Of a stretch of 54,143 nucleotides of DNA, positions 35,162 through 43,257 are shown in pieces. Both the position numbers and the translations under genes were made by a program. Within the stretch, counting starts at the first letter, position 1. Every line of letters starts with the position of its first letter. This DNA comes from Gammaproteobacteria bacterium (lineage in GTDB: Bacteria > Pseudomonadota > Gammaproteobacteria > DSM-16500), in NCBI GenBank assembly GCA_031291175.1, contig JARLJO010000053.1, positions 1 through 54,143 of the forward strand, given 5' to 3'. The notes below the pieces were generated by a model. The model searched no databases. It saw nothing but the letters and a program-made list of their open reading frames with translations, and was not told the DNA's origin.

Positions 35162-35776
35162 TTAAAATGTATAAAATTTAACTTTGAACCGAGATACAGC
35201 CTTGCTTATCTGCAGTTTAAAAAAACAGATGTTGAATAAAACTTGCTGCTGTAACGCCCCCTGGCCAATGATTTTTTGTAGCGTGCTATAAGCTGGTATA
35301 GCTATTTTGTGTTTGGAAAGATATTCAATAGCTGAATCAAAAAGATGGCGGGGAGCTAGCCAGACTCGTGCCTGGTCATTTAGATAATTTAATAAAGGTA
35401 AAAGGTGCGTGTTGGCAGACCAGTTTTGATAGCCTGTAAGCTCAAATATTCTGCTATAAAGACGATCTTTTTCTTTTTGAGTGAGAGTGAAGGGAGTAAA
35501 TGCTGAACCGGGAATGATATCTTGAGATATGTATTTTAAGTCGGCCTTTACTTGGTGATAGCGTGGGATCAATATCATCGGCTTTGCTTTAAAGTAGCCA
35601 AGCAGTAGGGTCAACATGCAGCGAGAACGACGCTGCCTTGCTTTCTTAGATGCTTCTTGCTCTCGATCACCTAAGGCAAAAAAGAACCGTTGGCCGTTTG
35701 CTGTAAAGGGTGGTGGGCTGTAGAATTCTTGAACTTCAGACTCGGTGATAATTTTAATACGTTTTTCGGTTGGCAT
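35162..35776 (-). pseudogene. N-terminal fragment of a Tn3-family transposase
   Basis: From MPTEKRIKIITESEVQEFY the sequence follows the DUF4158 N-terminal domain of Tn3 TnpA: RFFFALGDREQEASKK, LLLGYFKAKPMILIPRYHQV, RIFELTGYQNWS, then LFDSAIEYLSKHKIAIPAYS and TLQKIIGQ. After residue about 175 the similarity is lost and a 30-codon unrelated tail ends at 35162. The strand and order match the central fragment at 26.6-27.2 kb. If they are from one gene, about 380 codons are missing and about 8 kb of ankyrin and regulator genes lie between. A candidate terminal repeat is at 35870-35907. Confidence 0.85.
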
Positions 35777-35869
35777 CTTGATACCCAAAATGCACGATTT
35801 TAACTGGTCTAAGCGGCAACGGAAAAGGTATACCTCTCTGAGCGGCCTCGTGTATCAAAGGCTGCAGCG

Positions 35870-35907
35870 GTTTTTGTCTTTTTTGGAGGGAAAATCCCTA
35901 GGACCCC
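35870..35907 (-). repeat. Candidate Tn3 terminal inverted repeat
   Basis: On the minus strand the outer end reads GGGGTCCTAGGGATTTTCCC, then TCC. Tn3-family ends are about 38 bp and start GGGG. It sits about 95 bp upstream of the transposase start, where an end is expected. No matching opposite end was found. Confidence 0.45.
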
Positions 35908-36378
35908 TTTATAGAATTAATTCTAATTTTGAAGATTTTTATGAGGACGTGCGAGTCAATGGAAAAAATTCTGAAATAAAAATTGTAAATAACTTGCTTC
36001 AAATTACTCAGATAATTTCAATTTTAATCCTAACTTGTGTAAAGCGATCTACAAAATATTTTTCCTATTGATGGTCGTTTAACCGATATGAGTAAACAAA
36101 TTAATTCTTCTTTATAGCTTCATAAAAAACTATGTTAGGTCACCCGTCAAATAAGTAATGTCTGGTGTGTATCTCCCAATGTGAATACATAACTCGCACA
36201 GCATATGCCACTTATATAAGCGGTGGCTGGACACAGCTTCCATACCTTATGGCCTTCTTAGGGGGCGGGGCTGCGGCAACGCAGCCTTGTTAGCAGACAA
36301 CCTCAAGGCAGAATATTATTACAAATGCGACAAAACCAAGGATAATGCTTATTAAAAATTACCTGAGGATTTGCGAGA
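35908..36378. other. Gene-free stretch with one GNRA-loop hairpin
   Basis: No convincing gene. At 36269-36286, GGCTGCG and CGCAGCC close a GCAA tetraloop, a very stable RNA hairpin. There is no T-run. The short plus-strand frame 35745-36071 overlaps the transposase fragment and is rejected. Confidence 0.4.
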
Positions 36379-36660
36379 ATGACTTTTTTTCATACATTTA
36401 TGTGGGCAACTGTAGTAGTTGCCGTTATTGGTTTTATAGGTACAGTGATGTTAGGAGTTTCAAATCTACTTATTCCGTGGGGATTGCGGTTGCCTAAAAA
36501 GGATCGCCATCCACTCAAGAAAAGACCGGCTACTAATAATGCTTGTAACGAATCAACAACTAGTCGCCAAGAATGGTGGGGCGCTAATTTTAAAATTTTT
36601 GGATGGGCTCTTTTGAGTATTAGTTTTTTTATTCAGATTTTTGTTGCTTGGCCTGTGTGA
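36379..36660 (+). CDS. Small membrane protein, two helices
   Basis: 93 residues. One hydrophobic helix near residues 8-33 (FMWATVVVAVIGFIGTVMLG) and one near 72-91 (FGWALLSISFFIQIFVAWPV), joined by a basic, Pro-containing loop. GAGGATTTGCGAGA precedes the ATG and gives a modest ribosome site. No family is recognised. It stands alone. Confidence 0.55.
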   Translation: MTFFHTFMWATVVVAVIGFIGTVMLGVSNLLIPWGLRLPKKDRHPLKKRPATNNACNESTTSRQEWWGANFKIFGWALLSISFFIQIFVAWPV

Positions 36661-36837
36661 TAAAATATTATATACAGTAGTAAAAAACATAAAATTTCCG
36701 AAAGAAATTACTTATCAGGAGTAGTAACCTATATCCAGGTTACACCAAAGTTATTCAGCTTTAATTATAACGCTGACTGATAAACTCTAATTCAAACGTG
36801 ATTATTCTTTTCATTAATTTCTGTGTTAGCAAAAGGA

Positions 36838-36897
36838 AAGGGGGTCCGGCTTGCGTATTGCGTATCGAAAATACGCAGGCCTGACCCCTTTTTTTCT
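36838..36897 (+). terminator. Long imperfect hairpin with T-run
   Basis: GGGGTCCGGCTTGCGTAT pairs with ATACGCAGGCCTGACCCC, with a few mismatches, and is followed by a run of seven or more T. It could terminate transcription of the small membrane protein gene 180 bp upstream. The arm ACGCAGGCC reappears at 38147-38155. Confidence 0.55.
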
Positions 36898-36989
36898 TTG
36901 GTATATTTAAAGTTACGAAAAGGGTGGTTTCTAGGGTCAGTGCGCGCAACGGCCATTGGTAATACCCCACTAAATGTATCTTATTATAA

Positions 36990-37127
36990 GATTTTTAAAC
37001 AACTTGCACCAAATTGGCTTTCAGCAAGTGATGAATGGGAAAGACGCGATAGAAGACAGAATAATTCGATAACTTTATTTTGCATAGAGAAATCATGATT
37101 ATCATCATTTGTTAAAGAGGACTGCAT
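36990..37127 (-). pseudogene. 5' fragment copy of the 544-aa gene
   Basis: The minus strand from the ATG at 37127 gives MQSSLTNDD...DFSMQNKVIELFCLLSRLSH and on to QLAPNWLS-region codons, about 45 codons in all. It then loses similarity and stops. The roughly 90 bp upstream (to about 37220) also match 20023-20115, so promoter and start were copied together. It may still be transcribed from a conserved promoter into a dead end. Confidence 0.8.
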
Positions 37128-37354
37128 AACAAAACCTCTGAAATGGTATAAGTTAAGTATAGCATTTACACATGGCTTTTAATGCAGCTGCTCTTAAGTG
37201 CATAATTTATTGATATTTTTAAGTTAAAACAAACGCTTCATTAGCTCGTATTTCAAACTTATTGCTCGCAAAATTTTGGTATTTTGTGTTACTTTATCAT
37301 TTAAAATCAAAACCCAGTTGTCATCATGCATGATCAAACAAGGCGGCCTAAAAA

Positions 37355-37858
37355 GTGTTAAACAAGATAACTCAATTCTCTTTGGCAATGATATTAGGTG
37401 TGATGGTTGCAGATGTCGCGCATGCTGTGCAGTGTCCCAAAGTTGCATCGTCACAAAGCATGACATTTCTTCATCAGGTAGTTTCAGCCGCGGAACCTCA
37501 GCCCTGGCAAATGGATATCACTTATCTCTCTCAAGGCTGGTCTGTTGTCAGTAATCCGTTAACTGAAAATTCTCAGCTAAGCACAGTATTGCCATCAACA
37601 CCTTTAAGCATTGTCTTCACGAAAACAAACTTAACCTCTACGGCTTTTTTGGTTGTTTGTCAGTATCAGATTGAATCTGGTTCAAATCCTATTTCACTTA
37701 CGGTTACCAATAGTCAGGTATTTGCGAAGCCAATCAATCCTAATTTTAAAAAAATTAGCGATACTAGTTATGTTTGTCGAACTGATGCTGCTCATCCAGA
37801 AAATTGTAATGATGCTGATATACATCCGGTTGTTTGTGGGTTGGGGCAATCTTGTTAA
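37355..37858 (+). CDS. Secreted 167-aa protein, copy 1
   Basis: A signal peptide (MLNKITQFSLAMILGVMVAD, ending VAHA) precedes a mature part beginning VQCPKVASSQSMTF, with cysteines in CPK, VCQY, VCRT, NCND and VCGLGQSC. The start codon is GTG, whereas the twin gene at 39804 uses ATG. AAGGCGG lies about 9 bases upstream. About 95% of residues match the twin, with a near-identical C-terminal third. Likely periplasmic or secreted, disulfide-containing, of unknown function. No family is recognised. A copy of the structured element follows. Confidence 0.75.
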   Translation: MLNKITQFSLAMILGVMVADVAHAVQCPKVASSQSMTFLHQVVSAAEPQPWQMDITYLSQGWSVVSNPLTENSQLSTVLPSTPLSIVFTKTNLTSTAFLVVCQYQIESGSNPISLTVTNSQVFAKPINPNFKKISDTSYVCRTDAAHPENCNDADIHPVVCGLGQSC

Positions 37859-37962
37859 TTTTAAGTTGGGGTGGGCGACAAAAATTTGATATTAGTGGGT
37901 TTTAATGATTGTGGGGGGATTTTTGATTTGTATTTGTCGAGTGAATAATGGGTGTGATTTGG

Positions 37963-38018
37963 CAGGGGTTCGCGGACACAACCCCCACAAAAAGCGTGGG
38001 GGTTTTAGTCCGTGCTAC
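37963..38018 (+). repeat. Structured dispersed element, copy B
   Basis: Same nested stems as copy A. Similarity to copies C and D also covers about 90 bp upstream (GTGGGTTTTAATGATTGTGG). Confidence 0.85.
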
Positions 38019-38091
38019 TGATTGTGCAATGAGTTAATGTAAAAATGTTCTTTGTAAAATGCTGTCTTCGCTTCCACGAATATTGGGGTGA

Positions 38092-38155
38092 GGCCTGCGT
38101 ATTTGGGTTATTATTCAGAATAATGGTGTCAAGCATTAACGCCATTACGCAGGCC
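38092..38155. repeat. Inverted repeat GGCCTGCGTA / TACGCAGGCC
   Basis: Perfect 10-bp arms separated by 44 bases. The arm also appears in the hairpin at 36838-36897, so both may derive from one palindromic repeat family. Confidence 0.55.
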
Positions 38156-38302
38156 ATGGGTTTAACAGTTTTTCGATACTCGGATCAAAGAGTCATTAGT
38201 AGGCTTAGATTTCGAGAACCAGTATAGTGCGCACCTAAACATCTTTTTTGAGAAATACGAGGGTGCAGAATAACGATCGTTTTTGTGAATTGGAAAATTA
38301 AT

Positions 38303-38665
38303 ATGTCTTCTGAACAAATCTACTTAAATGATGAGAAGTGGTATGAGTGCATTAATTCTTTGAAGAAAATAGCTAATGATATTTTACGAGAACAAACTGG
38401 ATTCAACCAAAGCTCTATTGAGATAGTTTATATTTTGAATAAGTTACCAACTTCTATTTCAGATTATCCTGCATTTCTTGTGTTTCAGGCACTTTCTTCC
38501 GAAACAACCCTCCCTCTTGTTCATGCACGTAAGTATTGGAATTCGGTAGCTCTCATAAAAGCCGACCAAGAGCTAAAACAAATAGAAGCTAGATATGCAG
38601 ATGCAATTCCAGAAGCTTGTCAGCACCTACTGGAATTTAACTTTGATAATTTTAGGTTTAAATAA
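38303..38665 (+). CDS. Uncharacterised 120-aa protein
   Basis: Starts MSSEQIYLNDEKWYECINSL at 38303; the in-frame GTG at 38285 has no better ribosome site. Helical, acidic and soluble, with no signal peptide. No family is recognised. The GGAAAA just upstream is a weak ribosome site, and downstream genes on the same strand may form a loose operon. Confidence 0.5.
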   Translation: MSSEQIYLNDEKWYECINSLKKIANDILREQTGFNQSSIEIVYILNKLPTSISDYPAFLVFQALSSETTLPLVHARKYWNSVALIKADQELKQIEARYADAIPEACQHLLEFNFDNFRFK

Positions 38666-38746
38666 TTTCCTTATGTTGCATTTACGGGCGATTTGGCTAG
38701 CACCCCAGCTACCTGAAAAATTTAAATAAAAAAACGTTGCGTTATC

Positions 38747-39073
38747 ATGAGATTCAAAATGGATAAAGATAGAAAAAGATATTTAAAAAAGCTCGGTTCT
38801 AAACTTGTGAAAGAACGATCGGAACAACTGCAAAAAATAATGCAAGAATCCAATCCAGCAGATGTTAGTGATTCCCAGTGGGCCAAAAACTATAAAGAAA
38901 TAAACTCACTACAGAAAAAATATAATAACAATAGAAGCGAAGTTTATACAAAAGACAGTGAAGGGCTTGATTTTATTGCGCATGCTATTGAAATGAATTT
39001 ATCAAAGGAATATATACCTATTCAAACTTACTACCTTCATTGTAAAAAAAATGCGGGGCTTTTGTTCCTATGA
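38747..39073 (+). CDS. Uncharacterised 108-aa Lys-rich protein
   Basis: Basic and helical (MDKDRKRYLKKLGSKLVKER...) with a C-terminal half containing YIPIQTYYLHCKKNAGLLFL. Its stop overlaps the start of the TPR gene (ATGA), indicating translational coupling. No clear ribosome site lies before 38747; an internal ATG at 38759 is equally possible. No family is recognised. Confidence 0.5.
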   Translation: MRFKMDKDRKRYLKKLGSKLVKERSEQLQKIMQESNPADVSDSQWAKNYKEINSLQKKYNNNRSEVYTKDSEGLDFIAHAIEMNLSKEYIPIQTYYLHCKKNAGLLFL

Positions 39074-39810
39074 ATCCTGAAATCTCTATAAAATGCTTTT
39101 GCAACAGCATATTATTTGATTTAGCAGCTAAGAGAAAATACATTGATCTTAACAATGTAGACACAGTAAAACTTATTGCAAAATGTAGACCAAAAATCAA
39201 TAATCTAATCGGTTATCTTAAAAAACTAAGCAAGATATTTAAACAAAGAAAATCTAACCAAAAAATATCAACGTTAAATATTCATGAAGTGGATTCAATT
39301 AATGCATTAGCAAATAAATTGATGAAAGAAGGTAGGCCACACGAGCTCGAAGCAAGCCTAGAAAAAATAAATCCAGAAGAATTAAATACATTAGAAAAGG
39401 AAAGCTGGTATCACCTCTATGGTATCTGTGCATTTCAACGAAATGATCATGAAGAGGCAATGACACGATTTTCTGTAGGGTTAAAACAACTGCCTAATTG
39501 CCAAAAAATTCATTTTTCATTGGGGCAAGAATTCATTTTTTTAAATCAACCAGAAAAAGCATTTTTAGAGTTCGATAAGTGTAGATTTCCAGAAATTCCA
39601 CGAGAATACTTAATAAGAATGAGCAATTATGCTTATTTATTCAATGAATATCAGCGTGGGATAAATTACATTAGTCAATTTTTTCCATATTACTTTAAGC
39701 TAAAAATTTTAATTGTGTGTGCTTTGTATTATTTTATCCGATCAAAATCCAGTTGTCGTTATTCAGGTTTCATCATGCATAATCAAACAAGGTGGCCTAA
39801 AAAATGTTAA
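39070..39810 (+). CDS. TPR-repeat protein with a replaced C-terminus
   Basis: 246 residues. Residues about 100-195 contain two TPR-like helical pairs (YHLYGICAFQRNDHEEAMTRF, IHFSLGQEFIFLNQPEKAFL). It is translationally coupled to the preceding 108-aa gene by an ATGA overlap, so the two products probably work together. The last 25 or so codons come from the leader of the duplicated 167-aa unit (compare 37312 onward). The native C-terminus was therefore cut off by that duplication, and the stop now overlaps the next gene's start. It may be a shortened but folded protein or a decaying gene. Confidence 0.6.
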   Translation: MNPEISIKCFCNSILFDLAAKRKYIDLNNVDTVKLIAKCRPKINNLIGYLKKLSKIFKQRKSNQKISTLNIHEVDSINALANKLMKEGRPHELEASLEKINPEELNTLEKESWYHLYGICAFQRNDHEEAMTRFSVGLKQLPNCQKIHFSLGQEFIFLNQPEKAFLEFDKCRFPEIPREYLIRMSNYAYLFNEYQRGINYISQFFPYYFKLKILIVCALYYFIRSKSSCRYSGFIMHNQTRWPKKC

Positions 39811-40307
39811 ACAAGACAATGCAATTCTCTTTGGCAATGATATTAGGTGTAATAGTTACAGACTTCGCGCATGCTATGCAGTGTCCTAAAGTGGCGTCGT
39901 CACAAAGCATGACATTTTTTCACCAGGTAGTTTCAGGTGCGGAGCCTCAGCCTTGGCAGATGGATATCACTTATCTCTCTCAGGGCTGGTCTGTTGTCAG
40001 TAATCCATTAACTGAAAATTCTCAGCTAAGCACAGTATTGCCATCAACACCTTTAAGCGTTATCTTCACGAAAACAAACTTAACCTCTACGGCTTTTTTG
40101 GTTGTTTGTCAGTATCAAATTGAATCTGGTGCAAATCCTATTTCACTCACGGTTACCAATAGCCAAGTATTTGCGAAGCCAATAAATCCTAATTTTAAAA
40201 AAATTAGCGACACTAGCTATGTCTGTCGAACTGACGCCGCTCATCCAGAAAATTGCAATGATGCTGATATACATCCGGTTGTTTGTGGGTTAGGGCAATC
40301 TTGTTAA
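39804..40307 (+). CDS. Secreted 167-aa protein, copy 2
   Basis: Near-identical to the protein at 37355 with the same signal peptide and cysteine pattern. It differs at a few positions, mostly in the leader (ILGVIVTDFAHAMQCPK) and mid-region. This copy keeps an ATG start. Most nucleotide differences are silent, suggesting that function is conserved in both. The start codon overlaps the end of the truncated TPR frame by 7 bp. Confidence 0.75.
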   Translation: MLNKTMQFSLAMILGVIVTDFAHAMQCPKVASSQSMTFFHQVVSGAEPQPWQMDITYLSQGWSVVSNPLTENSQLSTVLPSTPLSVIFTKTNLTSTAFLVVCQYQIESGANPISLTVTNSQVFAKPINPNFKKISDTSYVCRTDAAHPENCNDADIHPVVCGLGQSC

Positions 40308-40393
40308 TTTTAAATTGGGATGTGCGACAATAATGTGATACCAGTGGGCTTTAATGATTTCGGTGGGGATTTTTGGTTCGTATGTGTGATTTA

Positions 40394-40440
40394 GCAGGGA
40401 TTCGCGGACACGACTCCCACAAAAAGCGTGGGGGTCTTAG
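40394..40440 (+). repeat. Structured dispersed element, copy C (interrupted)
   Basis: Matches copies A, B and D up to GTGGGGGTCTTAG, where IS481-type DNA begins. The inner stem has a C-to-T change that still pairs as U-G, supporting a structural role for the stem. Confidence 0.8.
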
Positions 40441-40800
40441 TGTATAGACCGGGGACATAGGTAACAGTGTTTGGGGATATGGGTAACGCTTTACACTGGC
40501 GTTTTGAATGTTATATGGAGATTCAAATGCCTTGGAAAGAGAAAACTACCATGTCCCAAAAATGGCATTTTATCAAGAGCTACTCGGAAGAGAATATCTC
40601 ATTTACTCAGTTATGCATGAACTTTCAAATTAGCCGCAAGACCGGCTATAGCATTCTAAAGCGCTACGAAGAGCACGGTTGCCAAGGTCTGCAGTCTCAA
40701 TCAAGATCACCCCATCACAACTGCGGTTAGGAATTAAAGTGACACATTCACGCCCTAAGCACCCTCAAACAAATGGAGAGCATCTACAAACCGGGAAACC
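40440..40800 (+). pseudogene. IS481-like transposase remnant with internal deletion
   Basis: The left edge (TGTATAGACCGGGGACATAG) is defined by the break in the structured element. From the ATG at 40527 the frame MPWKEKTTMSQKWHFIKSYS and FQISRKTGYSILKRYEEHG is the N-terminal helix-turn-helix of IS481-family transposases. After about 60 codons it jumps, in another frame, to LRLGIKVTHSRPKHPQTNGE, part of the DDE core near the third acidic residue. Most of the catalytic domain is deleted, so it is inactive. Confidence 0.85.
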
Positions 40801-41019
40801 ATTTAATAAATCCGGTGGCATGCGCTCTCGTGAGATTTTAGCAAATTGGCTTGTATGTATTGCCGTCAACTCAATAGAGTCGAATGATAGGCTCGATTTT
40901 TTTAGCGATCCTATTGGAGGTGATGGTGTTAGTTGCGATATTTCTACATCATAAACGTGGAAAACCGAATACATTTTAGTACCGAGAGCAAGTAACAAAA
41001 ATCCAGTTAATAAAGTCAT
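40801..41019 (-). pseudogene. 5' fragment of a signal-peptide gene cut by the IS remnant
   Basis: The minus-strand frame from 41019 begins with a hydrophobic leader (MTLLTGFLLLALGTKMYSVF), then HVYDVEISQLTPSPPIGSL and about 40 further codons, before entering IS481 sequence near 40800. The ribosome site is poor and no family is recognised, so this may be chance coding potential. Confidence 0.35.
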
Positions 41020-41113
41020 TATAATGCGTTTAACGATTAATTAAAAAAAACCATTGATTTAATCATTCAAGGGCTTTTTTTGCTAAATTTTGATGTGATA
41101 AACTCATTTGGGA

Positions 41114-41737
41114 TTATAAGGGTTGTGAATAAGTAATCACTAAATTAGATGGATCTATCCAGCCAGATTCAACAACAATATAAACCGCACCTAAAGGCCC
41201 ATCACTGGTCTTCCAAATTCTATTCGTATAGACGGAAGGATTATTGGCAGTTTGTCTACCCGCATAGTCTCTGAATGTACCGCTTTCGTTAAAAATAACG
41301 GTACCATTTTCAGTGGTCAGTAAAACCTGAAAACCGCAGTCATAACCGCCGCAACCCCCGTGCCCACCGCCTTCGACACCGTGCAAGAAAAAATTATAGG
41401 TTACTGTATATTGACCCGGACAAAAGTTAGGTAAAGGTGTCGTAGGAGAGGCTGGAGATAACCAATTATGTAATCCTTTCGAATCTCCGTCTCCGTTATT
41501 ACTGCTCTCACTCCAGCCACTGTAACTCGAGGCGGCACCTGGATAGGCGCCAATTAAATAAATTGTTACAGGCCCTGTTGTGCAATTCATACTATTAGAT
41601 GTTAAGTTGGAAGCAGCTGGCAGTCCAATCGACCAAGGAATAATATTCGTATAAGCTATAGCTATATTGCTAAATAAAAATGATAAGATCACTAAAGGTT
41701 TTACCAAAAATCTTACATTTTTTCTAAGCATTTTCAT
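41114..41737 (-). CDS. Secreted 207-aa protein
   Basis: The signal peptide (about 1-28, FSNIAIA) is followed by a beta-rich, Gly/Ser-rich mature part with a cluster GVEGGGHGGCGGYDCGFQVLL and late AVYIVVESGWIDPSNLVITY. GAGG is 7 bases before the ATG at 41737. Probably exported. No family is recognised. The next secreted gene lies 59 bp upstream on the same strand and looks similar in style, so the two probably form one transcription unit. Confidence 0.65.
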   Translation of the reverse strand: MKMLRKNVRFLVKPLVILSFLFSNIAIAYTNIIPWSIGLPAASNLTSNSMNCTTGPVTIYLIGAYPGAASSYSGWSESSNNGDGDSKGLHNWLSPASPTTPLPNFCPGQYTVTYNFFLHGVEGGGHGGCGGYDCGFQVLLTTENGTVIFNESGTFRDYAGRQTANNPSVYTNRIWKTSDGPLGAVYIVVESGWIDPSNLVITYSQPL

Positions 41738-41796
41738 GGCTAGCCCTCTTTCATTTAAATAAACACTTTGATGGAAAACAGGGTCGCACTAAATCA

Positions 41797-42414
41797 TTAA
41801 TGACCGCTTATTAATGTCATAGATGTATATGTATACACATTAAATTGCGGGTTATAAGCTGTGCTATTAGTCCAAACCCGTGGTAAAAAAATGACTGAGC
41901 CAGCATTTAAATATGCGCCCCCTGAAAGATTAAATGTGCCTGTGAAAGCAGGCCATGCTGCGTTGAGTATGACACCTGAGTCACCTGAGTAAAATAATCG
42001 GAGAGAGGCGTAGTTATTATTAGAATCATAGCTAATGGCGTAATCTTCTACCCATAAATAAATTGGAAATGGACCTTGAGCAGCCCAAGTAAAACTAGTG
42101 GAAACATTATAATAGCCAGAATAAGGTACGTTGACATAAGTTGTACCATTAGGGTCTTGGAGTTGATAAGGCGAAGCAGCGGTTGGATAATAATGATCAG
42201 CCGGCCATTGCGTAAAATTTGAATCAGACCAAGACCATTGATGGGAGATTAAATTCGGAAGCACAATTGTTGAACTATCGCGAGCGAAGGTTAAGGATGG
42301 GTTTAAAAATAAATTTAAACAAATGGCTGTAAAAAGTAATTGAGATTTTTTATTTGAAAAAGATTCATACGCTTTAGTAAATGTTGCATAAAATATCTCA
42401 AGAATAAGCGCCAT
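41797..42414 (-). CDS. Secreted 205-aa beta-rich protein
   Basis: The hydrophobic leader SQLLFTAICLNLFLNPSLTF, ending AR, occurs at about residues 24-45, preceded by an unusually long charged N-terminus. The mature part is beta-rich (SGYYNVSTSFTWAAQGPFPI, ASLRLFYSGDSGVILNAAWP), resembling a jelly-roll sandwich. No ribosome site is obvious before the ATG at 42414, so the real start may lie further in. Its pairing with the 207-aa secreted gene suggests joint expression. No family is recognised. Confidence 0.55.
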   Translation of the reverse strand: MALILEIFYATFTKAYESFSNKKSQLLFTAICLNLFLNPSLTFARDSSTIVLPNLISHQWSWSDSNFTQWPADHYYPTAASPYQLQDPNGTTYVNVPYSGYYNVSTSFTWAAQGPFPIYLWVEDYAISYDSNNNYASLRLFYSGDSGVILNAAWPAFTGTFNLSGGAYLNAGSVIFLPRVWTNSTAYNPQFNVYTYTSMTLISGH

Positions 42415-42618
42415 ATAGGTTTTATAAACCTCTGATTAATATTTTATGCTTACATTAATTATAGTACACATATGTAGAAATGAAAGATAAATAGCAGTTT
42501 TATTTAAATCCGCGTAGGCTCTCTCGGGCAAATTTCTTCTAATAAACAAAATCTACGGTGTATTTCCGGTAAGTCAGGATAATGCATCACAAATCTTCCG
42601 CTCTCAACACGAGTATAG

Positions 42619-43090
42619 CCATTTTTTAACTACGGCATTAATACTCTATTGGCTTCTGCAGAGCAATCACCCTCCGAACAAGCTGCCAACGATTCCCCTG
42701 GCGCGCTATCAGAGCCACTTGAAAGTGAGACACCTATTACCAACAATCGCGCTAGTTTGCGAGGTCATGGTCGTCTGCCACATTCAGCTTATACCAATAC
42801 AATCGCACACAATGACAATATCGAACTTCACGGCCGGTGATTTATGCCCTGAGCACTGCGGCAGTAAATTATATCGCTATGACCCAGGTATATTAGTGCG
42901 TATCAAAGGACAGAATCTAGCCTCAGTACATAAATACTGGGTTGAGAAATTGCGCTGCGCATCGTGCAGCTGTCTCGTATCAACTGATATACCCAGACAC
43001 GTTGGAACAGAAAAGTATGATGCTGCGTTTAAAGCAATATTATCACTGCAAAAATATTACGTTGCCATCGGGGTGGCAGAGTGGGATTGT
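42619..43090 (+). pseudogene. IS66-family TnpC remnant with frameshift
   Basis: The first frame covers a Pro/Glu/Ser-rich segment and GHGRLPHSAY, and ends at 42840. The coding sense then shifts to another frame with the IS66 zinc-finger region: DLCPEHCGSKLYRYDPGILV, RIKGQNLASVHKYWVEKLRC, GTEKYDAAFKAILSLQKYYV. Similarity ends near 43070. The frameshift lies near 42810. Transposase function is lost. Confidence 0.8.
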
Positions 43091-43179
43091 TTTGAGCGCA
43101 ATTCTTTATCAGACGGTTTTATGCAGTACTTTGTTTTTATTATGGTTTTATATTTGGTGCGGTGAATGTGAGATATAAT

Positions 43180-43257
43180 ATCCGCATAAGTTGCGGCGAA
43201 TAAATTGATTATGCGGCGATTAGTGACTATAATCTCATTATAATATGCGGAGATTAT
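43180..43257 (+). promoter_or_regulatory. Operator-like repeats in the fic promoter
   Basis: Four short GCGG-centred motifs lie within 75 bp: TCCGCATAA, TTGCGGCGA, TTATGCGGCGATTA and ATATGCGGAGATTATA. The first is an inverse of the third. An ATAATCTCATTAT dyad overlaps TATAAT-like boxes. The last motif abuts the ATG. Fic proteins with a C-terminal winged helix often regulate themselves, so this may be their operator. Confidence 0.55.

Larger units (their letters stand above)
37312..38018 (+). repeat. Direct duplication, copy 1 (gene plus structured element)
   Basis: About 700 bp is repeated in the same orientation at 39745-40440: upstream flank, 167-aa gene, 3' spacer and structured element. 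The shared leader and tail show that they were duplicated as one block. Confidence 0.85.
39745..40440 (+). repeat. Direct duplication, copy 2
   Basis: Counterpart of 37312-38018. Its right end is cut by an IS481-type remnant inside the structured element. Confidence 0.85.

Noticed and set aside
35745..36071. Plus-strand 108-codon frame overlapping the Tn3 fragment start
   Set aside because: No ribosome site; overlaps transposase coding sequence and the candidate terminal repeat; composition not protein-like.
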